A stretch of DNA of 64,000 bases from Cloeon dipterum (Eukaryota; Arthropoda; Insecta; Ephemeroptera; Baetidae), in the NCBI RefSeq assembly GCF_949628265.1, contig NC_088789.1, forward strand, positions 22,499,883 to 22,563,882, read 5' to 3'. A program made the translations under genes and the position numbers. The notes under the pieces were generated by a model, which was given only the letters and a program-made list of their open reading frames with translations, was not told the origin of the DNA and ran no database searches. The stretch's first letter is position 1, and every line of letters starts with the position of its first letter. Shown piece after piece: positions 1 to 10,900 of this stretch.

Positions 1-221
1 CAACAATAATTGTTGAATAATGAGCCGTGACTCGGCAAGTGCAGCGCCGGGAGCGGGGGGCACGGAGAAAGTGCCCGGGGTCAGCGGGGCCCTTTGCCTG
101 TGGCTCGCACTTCGGACCCGCCGAGTGATAAGCCCTTGCCGATAAGCACGGCCTATCTCGCGTCCAGGGGCGTCGGGCCCGCGACGGGGGGCCTCGGAAC
201 CCCTTGTCCCAACAAACTCAC

Positions 222-282
222 CGTTCTTGGGCAGGCTGCGGATCACGTTGACGGCCGCGCGGAACTTCTCTTCGGTGCTCAT
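222..282 (-). CDS. Acyl-CoA-binding domain protein (ACBD4/5-like), first coding exon only
   Basis: The exon starts at the ATG complementary to 280-282 and ends in a GTGAGT donor complementary to 216-221. The 61 bases give 20 codons plus one base, reading MSTEEKFRAAVNVIRSLPKN and then a Gly split by the intron. The pattern F-x-A-A-V-x-V-I-x-S-L-P-K-N-G is the start of the acyl-CoA-binding domain in the ACBD4/ACBD5 group, which binds long-chain acyl-CoA. ACBD5 is a tail-anchored peroxisomal protein. The rest of the gene lies left of the window, so a tail anchor cannot be checked and ACBD4 versus ACBD5 is undecided. The family call rests on this short conserved stretch. Bases 1-221 are intron, unusually GC-rich between about 40 and 205. 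Confidence 0.75.
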
Positions 283-482
283 GGCCGCCGAATCAGAAAA
301 GCCGCCGATTCGTGTCGTCCGTCGGCCCAGCGGCTGCAGCAGCTGATCTTGTCGCTCGCTCGCCTGCCTGCCTGCAGATCTTTGCTACTGGCCCGGCCTG
401 TCGTTCAAAACAAATCACAAATCTGGCATCTGGCCCCTCTACAAGCAAAGCAAGAAACGGTTTTCTTAAGCAGAATCAAATA

Positions 483-623
483 AACTGGTTTCACCGCAAA
501 TTGTTCTGAAAAACTGTCAGTTAAACTGGGAGAACTTCAATTAAACCGGTTTTGTTTATTAGAAAACCGGATAACATCACCGGTTTTACTGGATTTACCG
601 TTAACTAAAACCGGTGCTACCGG
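483..623. promoter_or_regulatory. Cluster of Grainyhead/CP2-type motifs
   Basis: Within 140 bp there is AACTGGTT (483-490), a perfect palindromic AACCGGTT (544-551), AACCGGAT (565-572), ACCGGTTT (579-586), AACCGGTG (609-616) and a further ACCGG core (619-623). AACCGGTT is the known consensus of Grainyhead/LSF-CP2 factors. The block lies 200-340 bp upstream of the acyl-CoA-binding gene's ATG. That it acts as an enhancer or promoter is inference. Confidence 0.45.
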
Positions 624-776
624 CAGAATCGCACCTTTAATAAAGGCACCGCCCATCTCCCCCGTAACGACGCAGAGAGTAAGACTAATTCAGCCGCCAT
701 TGTTGGACTGTGAAGCTTAACTATCACTCACAGGACCAATCATGGCGTCTCTTCCAGTCCTGGCCCTTCTATAAGG

Positions 777-786
777 GTCACGTGAC
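777..786. promoter_or_regulatory. Palindromic GTCACGTGAC E-box (USF/MITF-TFEB type)
   Basis: GTCACGTGAC is a perfect 10-bp palindrome matching the USF and MITF/TFEB (CLEAR) site. A CCAAT box lies about 45 bp to its left (near 735) and TATAAGGG lies directly adjacent at 770-777. The combination suggests a promoter, either for the minus-strand acyl-CoA-binding gene with an upstream transcription start or for an unrecognised plus-strand transcript. Confidence 0.4.
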
Positions 787-1889
787 TGACTGAATTACGT
801 GGAAATCGCAGGCGGCGGGGAGAGATCGCACCAGGCTGCTATGCAACGCGGCATGCACTCTGCGAAAAATGTGCAACTGGGAATATATTTTTGCTGTGCA
901 ACGCTGCTGCTTTTTGCAGTCGAGCAGACACCTTCACTTTTGCAGAAAGAAAGCATGATGTGCAATCAATGACACTACGCGACTACTTACTTACACTGAG
1001 TCCTAAAAGAAAAGTTGATGCATGAAAATGCGTCACAAACCGAGACGACACTTCAATGTGCATTTTATCGATATATTTTTTAACCTCAATTTGGGCACTG
1101 TTTTGCTATCACTGATTCCAGTCACGCTTGAAGATTTGATTTAAACTTTTTTAATGCTTTAAGAGCACTTAAACGATTTTTTGGAGGTTTAAGGTAAGAA
1201 CAAAAAATGAGAAAAAAGAATGCCAGAAATTCCAAATCAACTTAAAGCGTTTATGTGATACGTATTTATATGATAATTGAATATATCGTCCATAAATTGC
1301 CTTAATTTTGTTTCAACTATCTGAAATTTATTTTGGGGATTTTTGTCTCATCTTTTAGTAACAGTTTTTAGGAATTTATTATCATGATAATTAGAATCCC
1401 ATTTTGCCATCCGAGAGTATGTTGAACTCATCTTGAAAAATTCAATCGGCACTAACAGTTATAGACGGACGGGCAACGACTTTACAAATTAATAGTCGGG
1501 AGTGTCAGACCATGACACGAGCAGCGTATGCAACGCGCTTTTCTCGCGTGTCGAGCGGATTGCATAACAAGTAGTGGCACAAGAAATGAAGCCCCGTGCT
1601 TCAAGCACAATCACACCGCACACGTTTTGTAAGTGCCTAAGCCCTAAGCTTTTATTAGATTCTCTCAATATAATCCTATGACATCAATTATATTTTTAAA
1701 CAGAGTAAATTCTTTCGATTTTAAAAGTGGATTCGTACTGCAAAATTATAAAAAAATATTTTTTTCCTTCTGTGATAATTGGGAAAGAGAAAAAAATTCC
1801 CTGTTTGCAAGCAAATCGGCTCCAAAATTTGCATGCTATTCAAATAGTGAGCACTGTTTCCTCATCGAAAATCAGGATTGATTTCGCCT

Positions 1890-2060
1890 GAAGGGAAATT
1901 AAACTCATAATTCCTACAATGTTGGACAGATTGCGACGAGAAGAATTGAAATAAAGCGAAAAAATCATTCAAACCGTACAATTTTTCGTTAAATTTGCAA
2001 ATTCTGAAATTTGACTTTAATTTTTGCACATTGTAGAGATCATAGAGATTATAGTTGTTC
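1890..2060 (-). repeat. Dispersed repeat family 'DR1', diverged partial copy
   Basis: The stretch GTTGGACAGATTGCGACGAG, followed by a diverged GAATTGAAATAAAGCGAAAAA, matches in reverse orientation the core of the better copies at 2170-2610 and 34495-34975. In those copies the core reads TCGAGATCT, a short gap, then CAACGGTGTAT or a near variant. Identity is clearly lower than among the main copies. The limits are approximate. Confidence 0.4.
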
Positions 2061-2169
2061 CAACCATAACAATGAGATGAAATGCTAATTTTCTCAAGAA
2101 TTCAAATTAAAGGCCCCTAGACAGTGGAATTGCTTTGCCGTGTTTTCTAAAAACAAATTAAAGTGGAAT

Positions 2170-2610
2170 GATACTGGGCAACAAATGAAAATTATTTAAA
2201 TTGTTGGATGCCTTAAACAATTGACCGGTAAACAATTTGTTCAACAATTTTCAATAATAAAAAATGACCTTCCTACAATAAAAATTCAAATTTTGCCAAT
2301 TTTCTCCAAAATTTACAGTGCTTGAACATATTTTCTTGGCATATTCCGATTCCTCTCGTCGAGATCTATCCAACGGTGTATGCCACTTATTAGGGATACT
2401 CTTGGTTTTGAAATTAAATCGGATTTCAAGTAAGGAGACAGCCATTACCATTTGAAAAGCATGGTAACTTTCCAGCCAATTTTCTCAAAAAATTACTGCG
2501 CTTCTTAGGTCAATTTAGGCTTTAACTGAATACTGAATCCTAAGGGATGAGTTTATGCATTGGCAACAAGCATTTTCCAGGCTTTTCCAGTATCATTCCT
2601 CTTTAAAACA
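2170..2610 (+). repeat. Dispersed repeat family 'DR1', long copy
   Basis: This copy shares a collinear series of blocks with 34495-34975: ACTGGGCAACAA near 2174; CTAAAATTTACAGYGCTTGA-like sequence near 2310; GATTCCTCTCRTCGAGATCT near 2350; GGATTTCAAGTAAGGAGACA near 2423; AAGCATGSTAACTT near 2457; TGAATCCTAAGGGATGAGTT near 2535; and CAACAAGCATTTTC near 2565. No coding capacity, terminal inverted repeats or poly(A) tail was seen. The class of the element is unknown. Confidence 0.6.
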
Positions 2611-5600
2611 ATTTAGTTTAAAAAATGATTATGTAATAGCGATTAATTTTGGCCCTGAGAGAATTTTTTAACAAGAAAGTCAAGCATGCAGTTTTAAAAT
2701 GAAACAAAATCTTCAACCAGATTAGTTTGACGGAGAATGAAAATTTATTAAGCGATGAAACTAAAAATAGAGTGCAAAAAATCGAATAATTGCCTGTAGT
2801 TCTGCTGGCGTTTTGGCTTTTTTATTCCGTCAATTAATTATTTTTAACTCCTCTTTTAGACGGAACCTTTTTCTTTTGGTAGAATGATAAAATTAGCAAT
2901 TCGGCTGGAGTCGTTGGCCTTTAATTAAATGCTTGGGCGCTCATTTATTTTCATTCCTTCTGACTAAACGAGAAAAGTGCAGCTAGACACCTTTTTTAAT
3001 GTGTATGTGCATTAGCTCTTTTGGCTGCGCACAGGAAATCACACTTCTCTTCCATGCTTATCGCACAATGAACCTGCATTAAATTTGCTTTCGCCGCAAC
3101 TCTTACGATTTTCGTTTTGTTTCTTTTTTCGTGGGAATAGCGCTCCATCTGCGCCGGCAACTTCCTCTCCTCTTACTTCTACAAAACCGCAAAATGCAAA
3201 TTTCAATTCAATTTCCTTGAAACAAATCACTTTGCTCTGCGCGTCTGAATCTTTTTACAATTAATTGTTTTTTTAACACTCCATAGAGCTCGAGACTAAG
3301 CCCGAAAAAAAGTTTAAAAGAAGTGGAAGTTTTCTCTTTTTGGTGCATGCAGTTACGAGTTTATGGATGTTTATGTCCTGTGATTGTGCACTTTAAAAAA
3401 AATTGTCAGAACGCCACAGTAAATCACGGCCAAAGGGTTTCGAATGAGTGATTTACACCTTTTATACGATGCTCCTCTTGGTTCAGGGATGATTTACGAG
3501 GTTATTTTGTGGTAATATAGCTTGTAAGCTTTTTGTGAGTGCTTGTCGTGAATTATCTTTTGTTGTCGCTGTCCCCCTCGACGTCCGCTGTGCTTTGAAA
3601 AGTAACAAGAGTGAATAATGCATCGACACGGGTCTCTAAAGAATTCCACGCGGTTTAACTTTGAACCTTGAGTCTCTCCTTTTCTACCTGGACCTTTTAA
3701 GAGTTTAAATGGCCCCCAATGGCACTGTATATACTGTAACAGCTTTGATTCAAATAAACTGAATTATTTATTATTTTAAAATGATGTTAAAATTCAAATT
3801 TTATTGAATAATGGATACAATAAAATATTTGATTTGGGAATTTTTTATCTTCTAATTTTCGTATTTTTTAAATTAATAAATTCCCTTTAACCCTGCGAGT
3901 TCAAAGCCCAATTCTACAAAGAAAAAGATACATCTCCGGTGTTTCCACTTTTGTGAGTTAGGCGTCGGGGATAGGCTCCGCTCCACTGTCACTAAGCCAT
4001 CCACTGCCAAATCTGTTCCTGCAGCCGCTTACCTTCCGCCCAACGCCCCTCGTGGTGGTTTCCCCAAAAATATGCAGCATCCCTTCCGTCATATCCCCTG
4101 AACTTAAATCTGCTCGGTCTTTTCTCGAATCATTTCAAATAAGCTAATTTACGCAGTGGGGATTTGGGAATTGAAGAAATACTGACCCTTATTTCACTCG
4201 TGACATCCTGGGAAGTAGATGGACCTCCGACCGAGAGAGAAAGGCAACCCCCATACTCTCACTCGCGTAAGATGTCCGCACAAAATGACACGACTGACTG
4301 TCCGCAAAGTTGCCCGGAAAACTCAGATTCCGAGACCTCGTGGTCACCCCTATTTATGCCTTAAGTCCTCCACGCCCCATTTTCATCATTTTGTCCCCAT
4401 ACAAATTATCTTCCCCCCACGGTACATGATTTCTGTCGTTGACCCGAGAATTCCAACGCTATGAGTTAATTCAAAGCATTCATCGCTCGGCAAAACTAAA
4501 CAAATGTCGGCATTATTCGAAAATTCATAATTTCACTGAACCTGTAAAACGCGCCACGCCGAGACTTTTTACTCGGCGCTGCCGCTCACAACACAGACCC
4601 CCTCATTGTATTAGCTTTTGCTCGACACATTATTTTTTCGTGGCTCACTGCCTTACATTTCATAAACATTTCCCTCCAATCTAATCTAATCGGGTGCTCA
4701 CGAATAATTCCCGCCAAAACTTTCCTCGCAATAGCAATAATGATCGTAAGTTATTTATTAATGTGAACATTTGGATTGCGACATTACTAATATTCATTGA
4801 TTGTATGGAATCATGAAATAGGGCTTTGGACTGAAGCCAAACCTAGAAGATGAACAAATACGTTTGCTTAAGCTTCGAGGAAAATGTCCAGGTTTTCAAT
4901 TTATCAAGGAAAATATAAAATATCTGATATGCCATCAACAGATCCTATTTAACATCTTATCAGCCAGGATTTGCAATTTTGTTCGTCCGTTTTTTCTGGA
5001 AATACCGGCAGTAAAAGGTAAAGTTTATTTCGAAAATATAGGAAATGTTTGGAACTGGCACCGAAATATTTTGGAGCATTCAACAAGTGCAAATTGAAAG
5101 AATGCTGCTATTGAAGATTAAAGTTCGTTTTAATATGGCTAGCAAAATTAAAATTTTTGGATATAAAAAGCTACAAGCTTAAAAATATCGAAAATTTACA
5201 AACACAAATTGAAGGGTTGGTAAAAATTTGCAAAGCAAATTATATGAATACAAATGTAAAAATCATAATATCTGATTTGATAACAAAATAGCATTATTTA
5301 TCTTTTTGTGGTTGGTGCAACAGAGAAAATATCAGTAAAAAAGTATCACTCGATTAAAAACTCTAAATCAGTTACTCATAACTATTTTATTAAGTTGTTT
5401 TAGCATCTTAGAAGAGTGCAGGAAATACCATTTGTATGTTTATTTATTACAGCAAAATGCTAAATTGTTTTCCAGATTTTGCTATCTTATAAAAAAAATT
5501 TGGAGCCCTGTTTTTAACCATAAAAAAAACTGCTGATTCTGCTGCAATTTCACGAAAGTGGTTTTCCCCAGAGATCTGTGGAAAAAGAAGCAATAATTGA

Positions 5601-6152
5601 CATTTTGCGTCTTTTGACCAAATCTTCTATATATGCAACCAAAATCTTTTTTGCAGAAATAATGGATGAGATGCGTCGTTTATTTTTTACTTTAGAATAT
5701 TAATTTTACACTCTCATATTGTGACAGGATCAAATTGATTTTCCCCGATGAATTACTGCTTTCTACGATAGGCAGCATTGAAAATGGATGTCCTCCGCTA
5801 ACAAGCAAATAAATTTAAATTTAGTTCCACTCTCCAACTCCTTTTGCACGGTGCGTGCGTGTACATACTTAAAAACAAATCAAACTGAATGTTTTGGCGC
5901 GTCGAGAAGGGATACGTGTCAGCAATTTGTGCCAGCACAAGCAGAAAGTTATTTCCTTTCGATTTTTGGCGCTCTTCCAGTTTCGCGTCGCGTGCCTAAT
6001 GAGTTATACTCGGCCACGTCGGTCCAATTGCAACTGTTTTTTTTCTTCTCTTCTCGTCGCGTGTGCGTCGAATCGCGGTCCCTCTTGTGAAAGTGTGCAG
6101 AGCATCTCGCTCTCGTCTCTCATCACTTATCCGCAGCCGAGAGACGACAAAT

Positions 6153-6167
6153 AACAATTGCATTGTT
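6153..6167. promoter_or_regulatory. Palindrome AACAAT-TGC-ATTGTT (SOX-dimer-like)
   Basis: Two head-to-head AACAAT half-sites are separated by three bases. They sit inside a longer imperfect palindrome (about 6145-6178, CGACAAA on the left and TTTTGTCG on the right). Paired inverted ACAAT motifs with 3-5 bp spacing are the known arrangement for SOX HMG-domain dimers. Function here is inferred only. Confidence 0.3.
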
Positions 6168-7836
6168 GTCTTTTGTCGCGCTTTCTACGCCAACACATCG
6201 CGGCTAATCCGCTAAAATAATTATCAAGCGCCGAGCAGGGCGACGAACGCAAAGAAATCAAGTGCGAAATGCGCGGTTTAAAGAATCGTGTTAAATGTCC
6301 AGGTGCGAGATGCTCTCGAAACAGCTTCGAACCTTTAGTTGCGTGCGTCATTCACTGTTTATGGGTGCGCATAACAGTTATGTAAATTTCTAGCCAGTGA
6401 CGAAGAAGAGTATTTCCCTTAACGTATAGAGACTAATTATCACTTTCATTTGGATCCGTCTGAAATTCTCTTTCAAAATGTGCATGCATATGTTTATATA
6501 AAAAGTGTTAAAATTCTCTATATAGTAAAATTGAAACCTTTTTGTTTTTCAACAAAAAAATATATGCAGCGGCAGGTTTTGGCGTTTTTTCGCCTCACTT
6601 ACGAGAATTAAGGTGTTGTGAACTTTAGACGGGGGTTCAAAGGAAAATACGGGTTTTTTACAGCTAAATGAAGTAAGTTATATTTATACGGGTTTGATGC
6701 AAAATTTTTTGATCATATTTTTTATTTTAACTAAAAATAAAATACTGTCGCAAATTTACATTTTCAAATATCGAAAGTCTCAGTTGGATATTTGCAATTT
6801 TTTTTAAGATTTTTCGTTTAACAAATATTTTGGGTCAAATTCTGATGAGTTCTTTTGCAAATTTTAAATTTTCAACACTGCATTCTTTTCAAAACGCTTC
6901 CCAAGGCTCTGCACCGGTTGAAAACTTATTTAATTGCTCTACGGGGGTCAAAAAATCAAACTTAAAAGTGTTTCTGAAATTCAAACTTGATACAAAAATT
7001 AACTGTTAATTCTAGAATGGAAAGAAATTCGGTTCGGAATTTAACATAATATAGAGTTTATATACGTTTCAATAGCTTATACAATTTTTAATTCTCTAAA
7101 TAGTTGTAATTTCACAATTTGCTAATTTTATGATAGCGTTTTATCTTAATTAACGTCGCATTACATCAGGTTTAAAAACAACCTGTTAAATATTGAATTC
7201 TTGTTGAAAAATTTGCTGACTACAAATACAAGCGATTTAAAAGGTAATACAGGCAGGTAATTTAGCAGACTTAAATGCTGTATTGTAGGTCACATAGACG
7301 ATTTTTATGTGTGGCTAGAAAGTCTAAAAAAACAGTCATCAATCACCAATTTTCAAACGCTATTCATTAAAACCAAAATCTTATTTTTGGGCTAAATATT
7401 ATTTAACATATCTTTCGAAAATTTATCATAACATTTATAATTTTTCTCATTTGATCAGCTTTCGTTCATCTTCCGAAAGTTCAATCAGCAACGGCGAATT
7501 TTAAAACCAATGTTTCTGCCCAATTTGAGACAGAATCAATCAGTCCGTGAACTGAGCGATTAAACTTTCAAAAATCAACCGCAGTGATTAAAATAGCAAT
7601 TTCCTGTCTGAAATTTCATTACTTATTTGTAGAGCTTGTGTGTCATCCCATTTTACCGCACTTATTGTCAACGAAAAAAAGCGTATGGATCGATTTTCGA
7701 GACCTGTCCGTCTAGAAATTGAAGACGGCGGTGAGAAATGCAAGAGGAAGAGTACGGTGGATTGGGCCGAGCGGAGCAGCCGGGCTGCGTCTCGGCACGG
7801 CAGTCAGGTGGCATTACGGCCGAGGAGAGGGGAAGC

Positions 7837-7864
7837 CTACCTACCTACCTGGCTGGCTGGCTGG
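7837..7864 (+). repeat. Tandem tetranucleotide tract (CTAC)n(CTGG)n
   Basis: Three CTAC-type units are followed by about four CTGG units. The tract is probably in the 5' UTR of the SEA-domain gene, 130 bp upstream of its ATG. It is a simple repeat with no assigned function. Confidence 0.6.
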
Positions 7865-7995
7865 CACATCTCTCGTTGCGGTTCGCTCGCTCAGTCAGTG
7901 CAAGAAGAACGAGAAAAGGGAGCAGCAGCCATGACACCGTGCGCCGACCGGAATATGTAGTTTCTTTTGGTGAAAAACTATCGCCAAATCCGAAA

Positions 7996-10900
7996 ATGCG
8001 GACCAAATTAGTGTGTGTAGTGAGTGTGCTTGTGCTCGGGGTGGCCATGTCGCACCAGCAGCCAGCCTCCAGTTCAGGTAAACCGCACCTTTTGATTTTT
8101 TCCCTGCCCTTTGACCCGGATCAGCAGGATTTATTTCAGCTGGCGCAACGGTTTTGTGAAAATTCAATGGAGATTTAATTTTTCTGAGCCCTCAATTCAC
8201 TCTCTGGAGAGGATGAGTTGAAAGTCGGCGGCGAGCAGGGAAAAGCTCGCCTGCTGCTCTTTCCAATCGCGCTCCGCTTTTCTCTTTTATGCCTGTCGTG
8301 CGCTCTAAACGTGTTTCATCCCTTTTTCTACCTGAAAACCCGGTTTCAGGCACCTCCTGCGGGCTGCATTTCATCCTCTCCTCGCTAGGCTGCACCCTTA
8401 TTTTTTATTCCGAATCCTGCCCTCAATTATTTCAGAATTTAAAAAGACCGCGGGCTGTTCTCTTTGTTACCAAGGGGATGAGGGCTAAATCTGTTTTTAT
8501 ATTTTTCCATTTTTCGAATCCGAATGCGCAGATTAATTGTGGAAGTCAATCGGTGCGCGAGACTCTAAATACGGCTCTCTTACAGTTATAACGGCACTTG
8601 CCAGCCAGATCCCCCCTCCTGCAGTGACGGACTGTTGTGCCGACATTTTTGTCCGCGTGCACCACCCTAGCCCCGAGTTAGCACCCTTTGCAGATTATAA
8701 CCCTCGTCAAATGTGAATTGTAAGGGATGAAACCGTGTCTCACAATCAGGTCACGTAAAGTCTTTTCTCTGAAAGCGCTCTCCTCACGGGCAATTTGTCA
8801 CGGAAAAAAATTACTAAATAGCCCTTTTTTTAATGTTTCCTTTTCCTCCGCATGCAATTTGGCTTTTGCAATGCTCAGAATTCTGTGTCTGCGTTTGTGC
8901 AAGTCGCTAACTGGGTTAGCAAGTGGAGATGCAGCACGAAATATTCGCCTCGGGCTTTATTGTTATTCGATAATTCACTACAACATTATATATGGGACAA
9001 AGCAAGCGAATGGCCCGCGGCACCGGCTCGATCTTTGGAATGTCAGCACAATTATATGGTTGAGGCGAATTGGCTTTTTTGTTTTTATTGCGGCCGTGAA
9101 TTGTTTTTGGGAAGTGTCGTTGAACCTTCCTAATTTAAAATTTGATAATAAAAAAATTGCACGGAGAAATGAAACTTTTCTAAAAGGGAAGTAGTGAAAT
9201 TAAAACTACTTGTTGAATCATGGAATTCAGTGATGTCAAGAGCAGGCGATCAATATCCTTTTTCGAATACGGTTTGACGCAATACAGGATATTCTATCAC
9301 TCATATGCTGGTGTCTGCTATGTGGTTGGTCGTTTGACGGAAAGGGGAACCCCCGCATATTCACTCTCAGGCGCAATAATGCACGGCTCACTTTCATATC
9401 CTTCTGGGAGAAAGTGGCTGGGTGCAGGATTCGAGTGAGTCACCCCATGGCGTCGGAGCAAAATGCAGTGTAAAATACTCGAATCATTAAACCTCATTTC
9501 TACAGCAATTTAAAACTCTCTAATTTATAATTTTTAAAATTCTGGAAACGCTTAGTATTAATTCAAAATATATCCCTCCAAATACTCATATTAAGGGTTG
9601 CAACGACTTTTGCTGTCTTATCATATTTTCCAGGTTTTTAAAATTTAAAAAAGACCACAGCTATTTGCTGAAACAATAGTGTTGCGAAATTTACGTGAAT
9701 TTGGTAGCGGAGATGGGTCACGCGCGCGGATCAAGCGCTGCAATAGCTCATATATAGGAAAAGAATATAACGGAGATTTGAATGCTCGGGTGCCGCTGAC
9801 AAATAACTGCGTGCCTGCGTGATTATCTCACACTACCCAGCAAGGCAAATATATATATATAATTTTAAAGAGAGTCGGAGGGATTTTAGCGCTGCGACAC
9901 GCACTTGTTCCAACGACGGAGTGACACAGTTAACACGGCGTGATCAATTTAACTGCGCTGACGGCTGGTGGTGGCTGGCTGGCTGGTCTACGCCGCGAGT
10001 ACAAAGAGACGCAGAGGCGATCGCTCCTCATTTCTCTGCTGATGCTCTCGCTCCTGCTGTGTGGATTATAACTTTGTAGCGTGGAACGCGTGATCGAGCG
10101 ACGAGCGCTGCTTGCTTGCACGCGGCTGCTGCCTGCTCTGTACGAATGTATCAATTTGCAGCGAAAAGCGGGTCACTTGCAGTACTTGAGCGCGATGAAT
10201 GAGCATTGTTGAAAGAGTGAGCGGCAGCGGCGAGCCATTTTATTAAATTATTTCGATTATTTCGCCGGCGTTTCCGCTCGTCGCGCCTCGTCATCTTCGG
10301 ACAAAAGCGAAACTTTCCCGAGTCTTATTTATAGCTGGGAATCCAAGATTGTCGAATTTTTTCTGCTCTTTTTGTTTACTTTTGGACATAAAAAAATAAC
10401 ACGAATCACGCGATTTTAACGCTTTTTTGACTAGATGAGCTACTTACAATTAGAATCGTCGCAAATCAAAACTGTTCTTTGAAATGAATATTTCTCAAGC
10501 TGTGTTTCTACCCAATTAGGAGTTGTGTATAATTACTTTATGCCATTTCTCCTTTCAATTCACGAAAACTGCGCATTAAATCAAAATTTTCTCGTCGTCT
10601 TATCGTTGCTGATTCTTGTATTCGGAAACATGATTTAGCCGCAAATATTTGACTTTAAAGATGGAAAAATTGTTATTTGTCATTATTTTTATATTATAGT
10701 TGAGCTTTGGTGTCAGTTGCTGCCTTCTAAAACAGTTTCTTACTTAGAAAATTCCCGATAGTGATTAATTTTCATAAAATATAATCAAATTTCATCTGGG
10801 AAACTCTTAAGCCTAACTTATGTTTCTTGAGATGCTATTGCATTGCTTAAAAGTGTTGTAAGCGTCACTAAAATGTAATATTTTCGGCAAAAATAAATAA

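Larger units (their letters stand above)
787..7995. other. Long non-coding stretch upstream of the SEA-domain gene
   Basis: I found no convincing coding exon here. It holds two copies of a dispersed repeat (about 1890-2060 and 2170-2610), a GC-richer block at 5790-6350 with a palindrome (see separate entry), and a GC-richer block at 7700-7995 that is probably the 5' UTR of the next gene. Short open frames between 3950 and 4700 and between 5788 and 6350 show no recognisable family. Confidence 0.5.

Noticed and set aside
1-210. GC-rich start of the window considered as ribosomal RNA
   Set aside because: No recognisable conserved 18S or 28S block. It lies inside the first intron of the acyl-CoA-binding gene.
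3950-4690. Possible exons in a GC-richer block (open frames of 66-81 codons)
   Set aside because: No family resemblance, no consistent acceptor-donor pair, and three overlapping frames are equally open.
7738-7995. In-frame N-terminal extension of the SEA-domain protein (ATG at 7738)
   Set aside because: The extension is Arg/Ser/Gly-rich without known features, while the ATG at 7996 begins a textbook signal peptide. The extension is more likely 5' UTR.
8727-9194. 155-codon plus-strand open frame in the first intron of the SEA-domain gene
   Set aside because: No domain, signal or splice support, and the composition resembles intron. It is probably chance.
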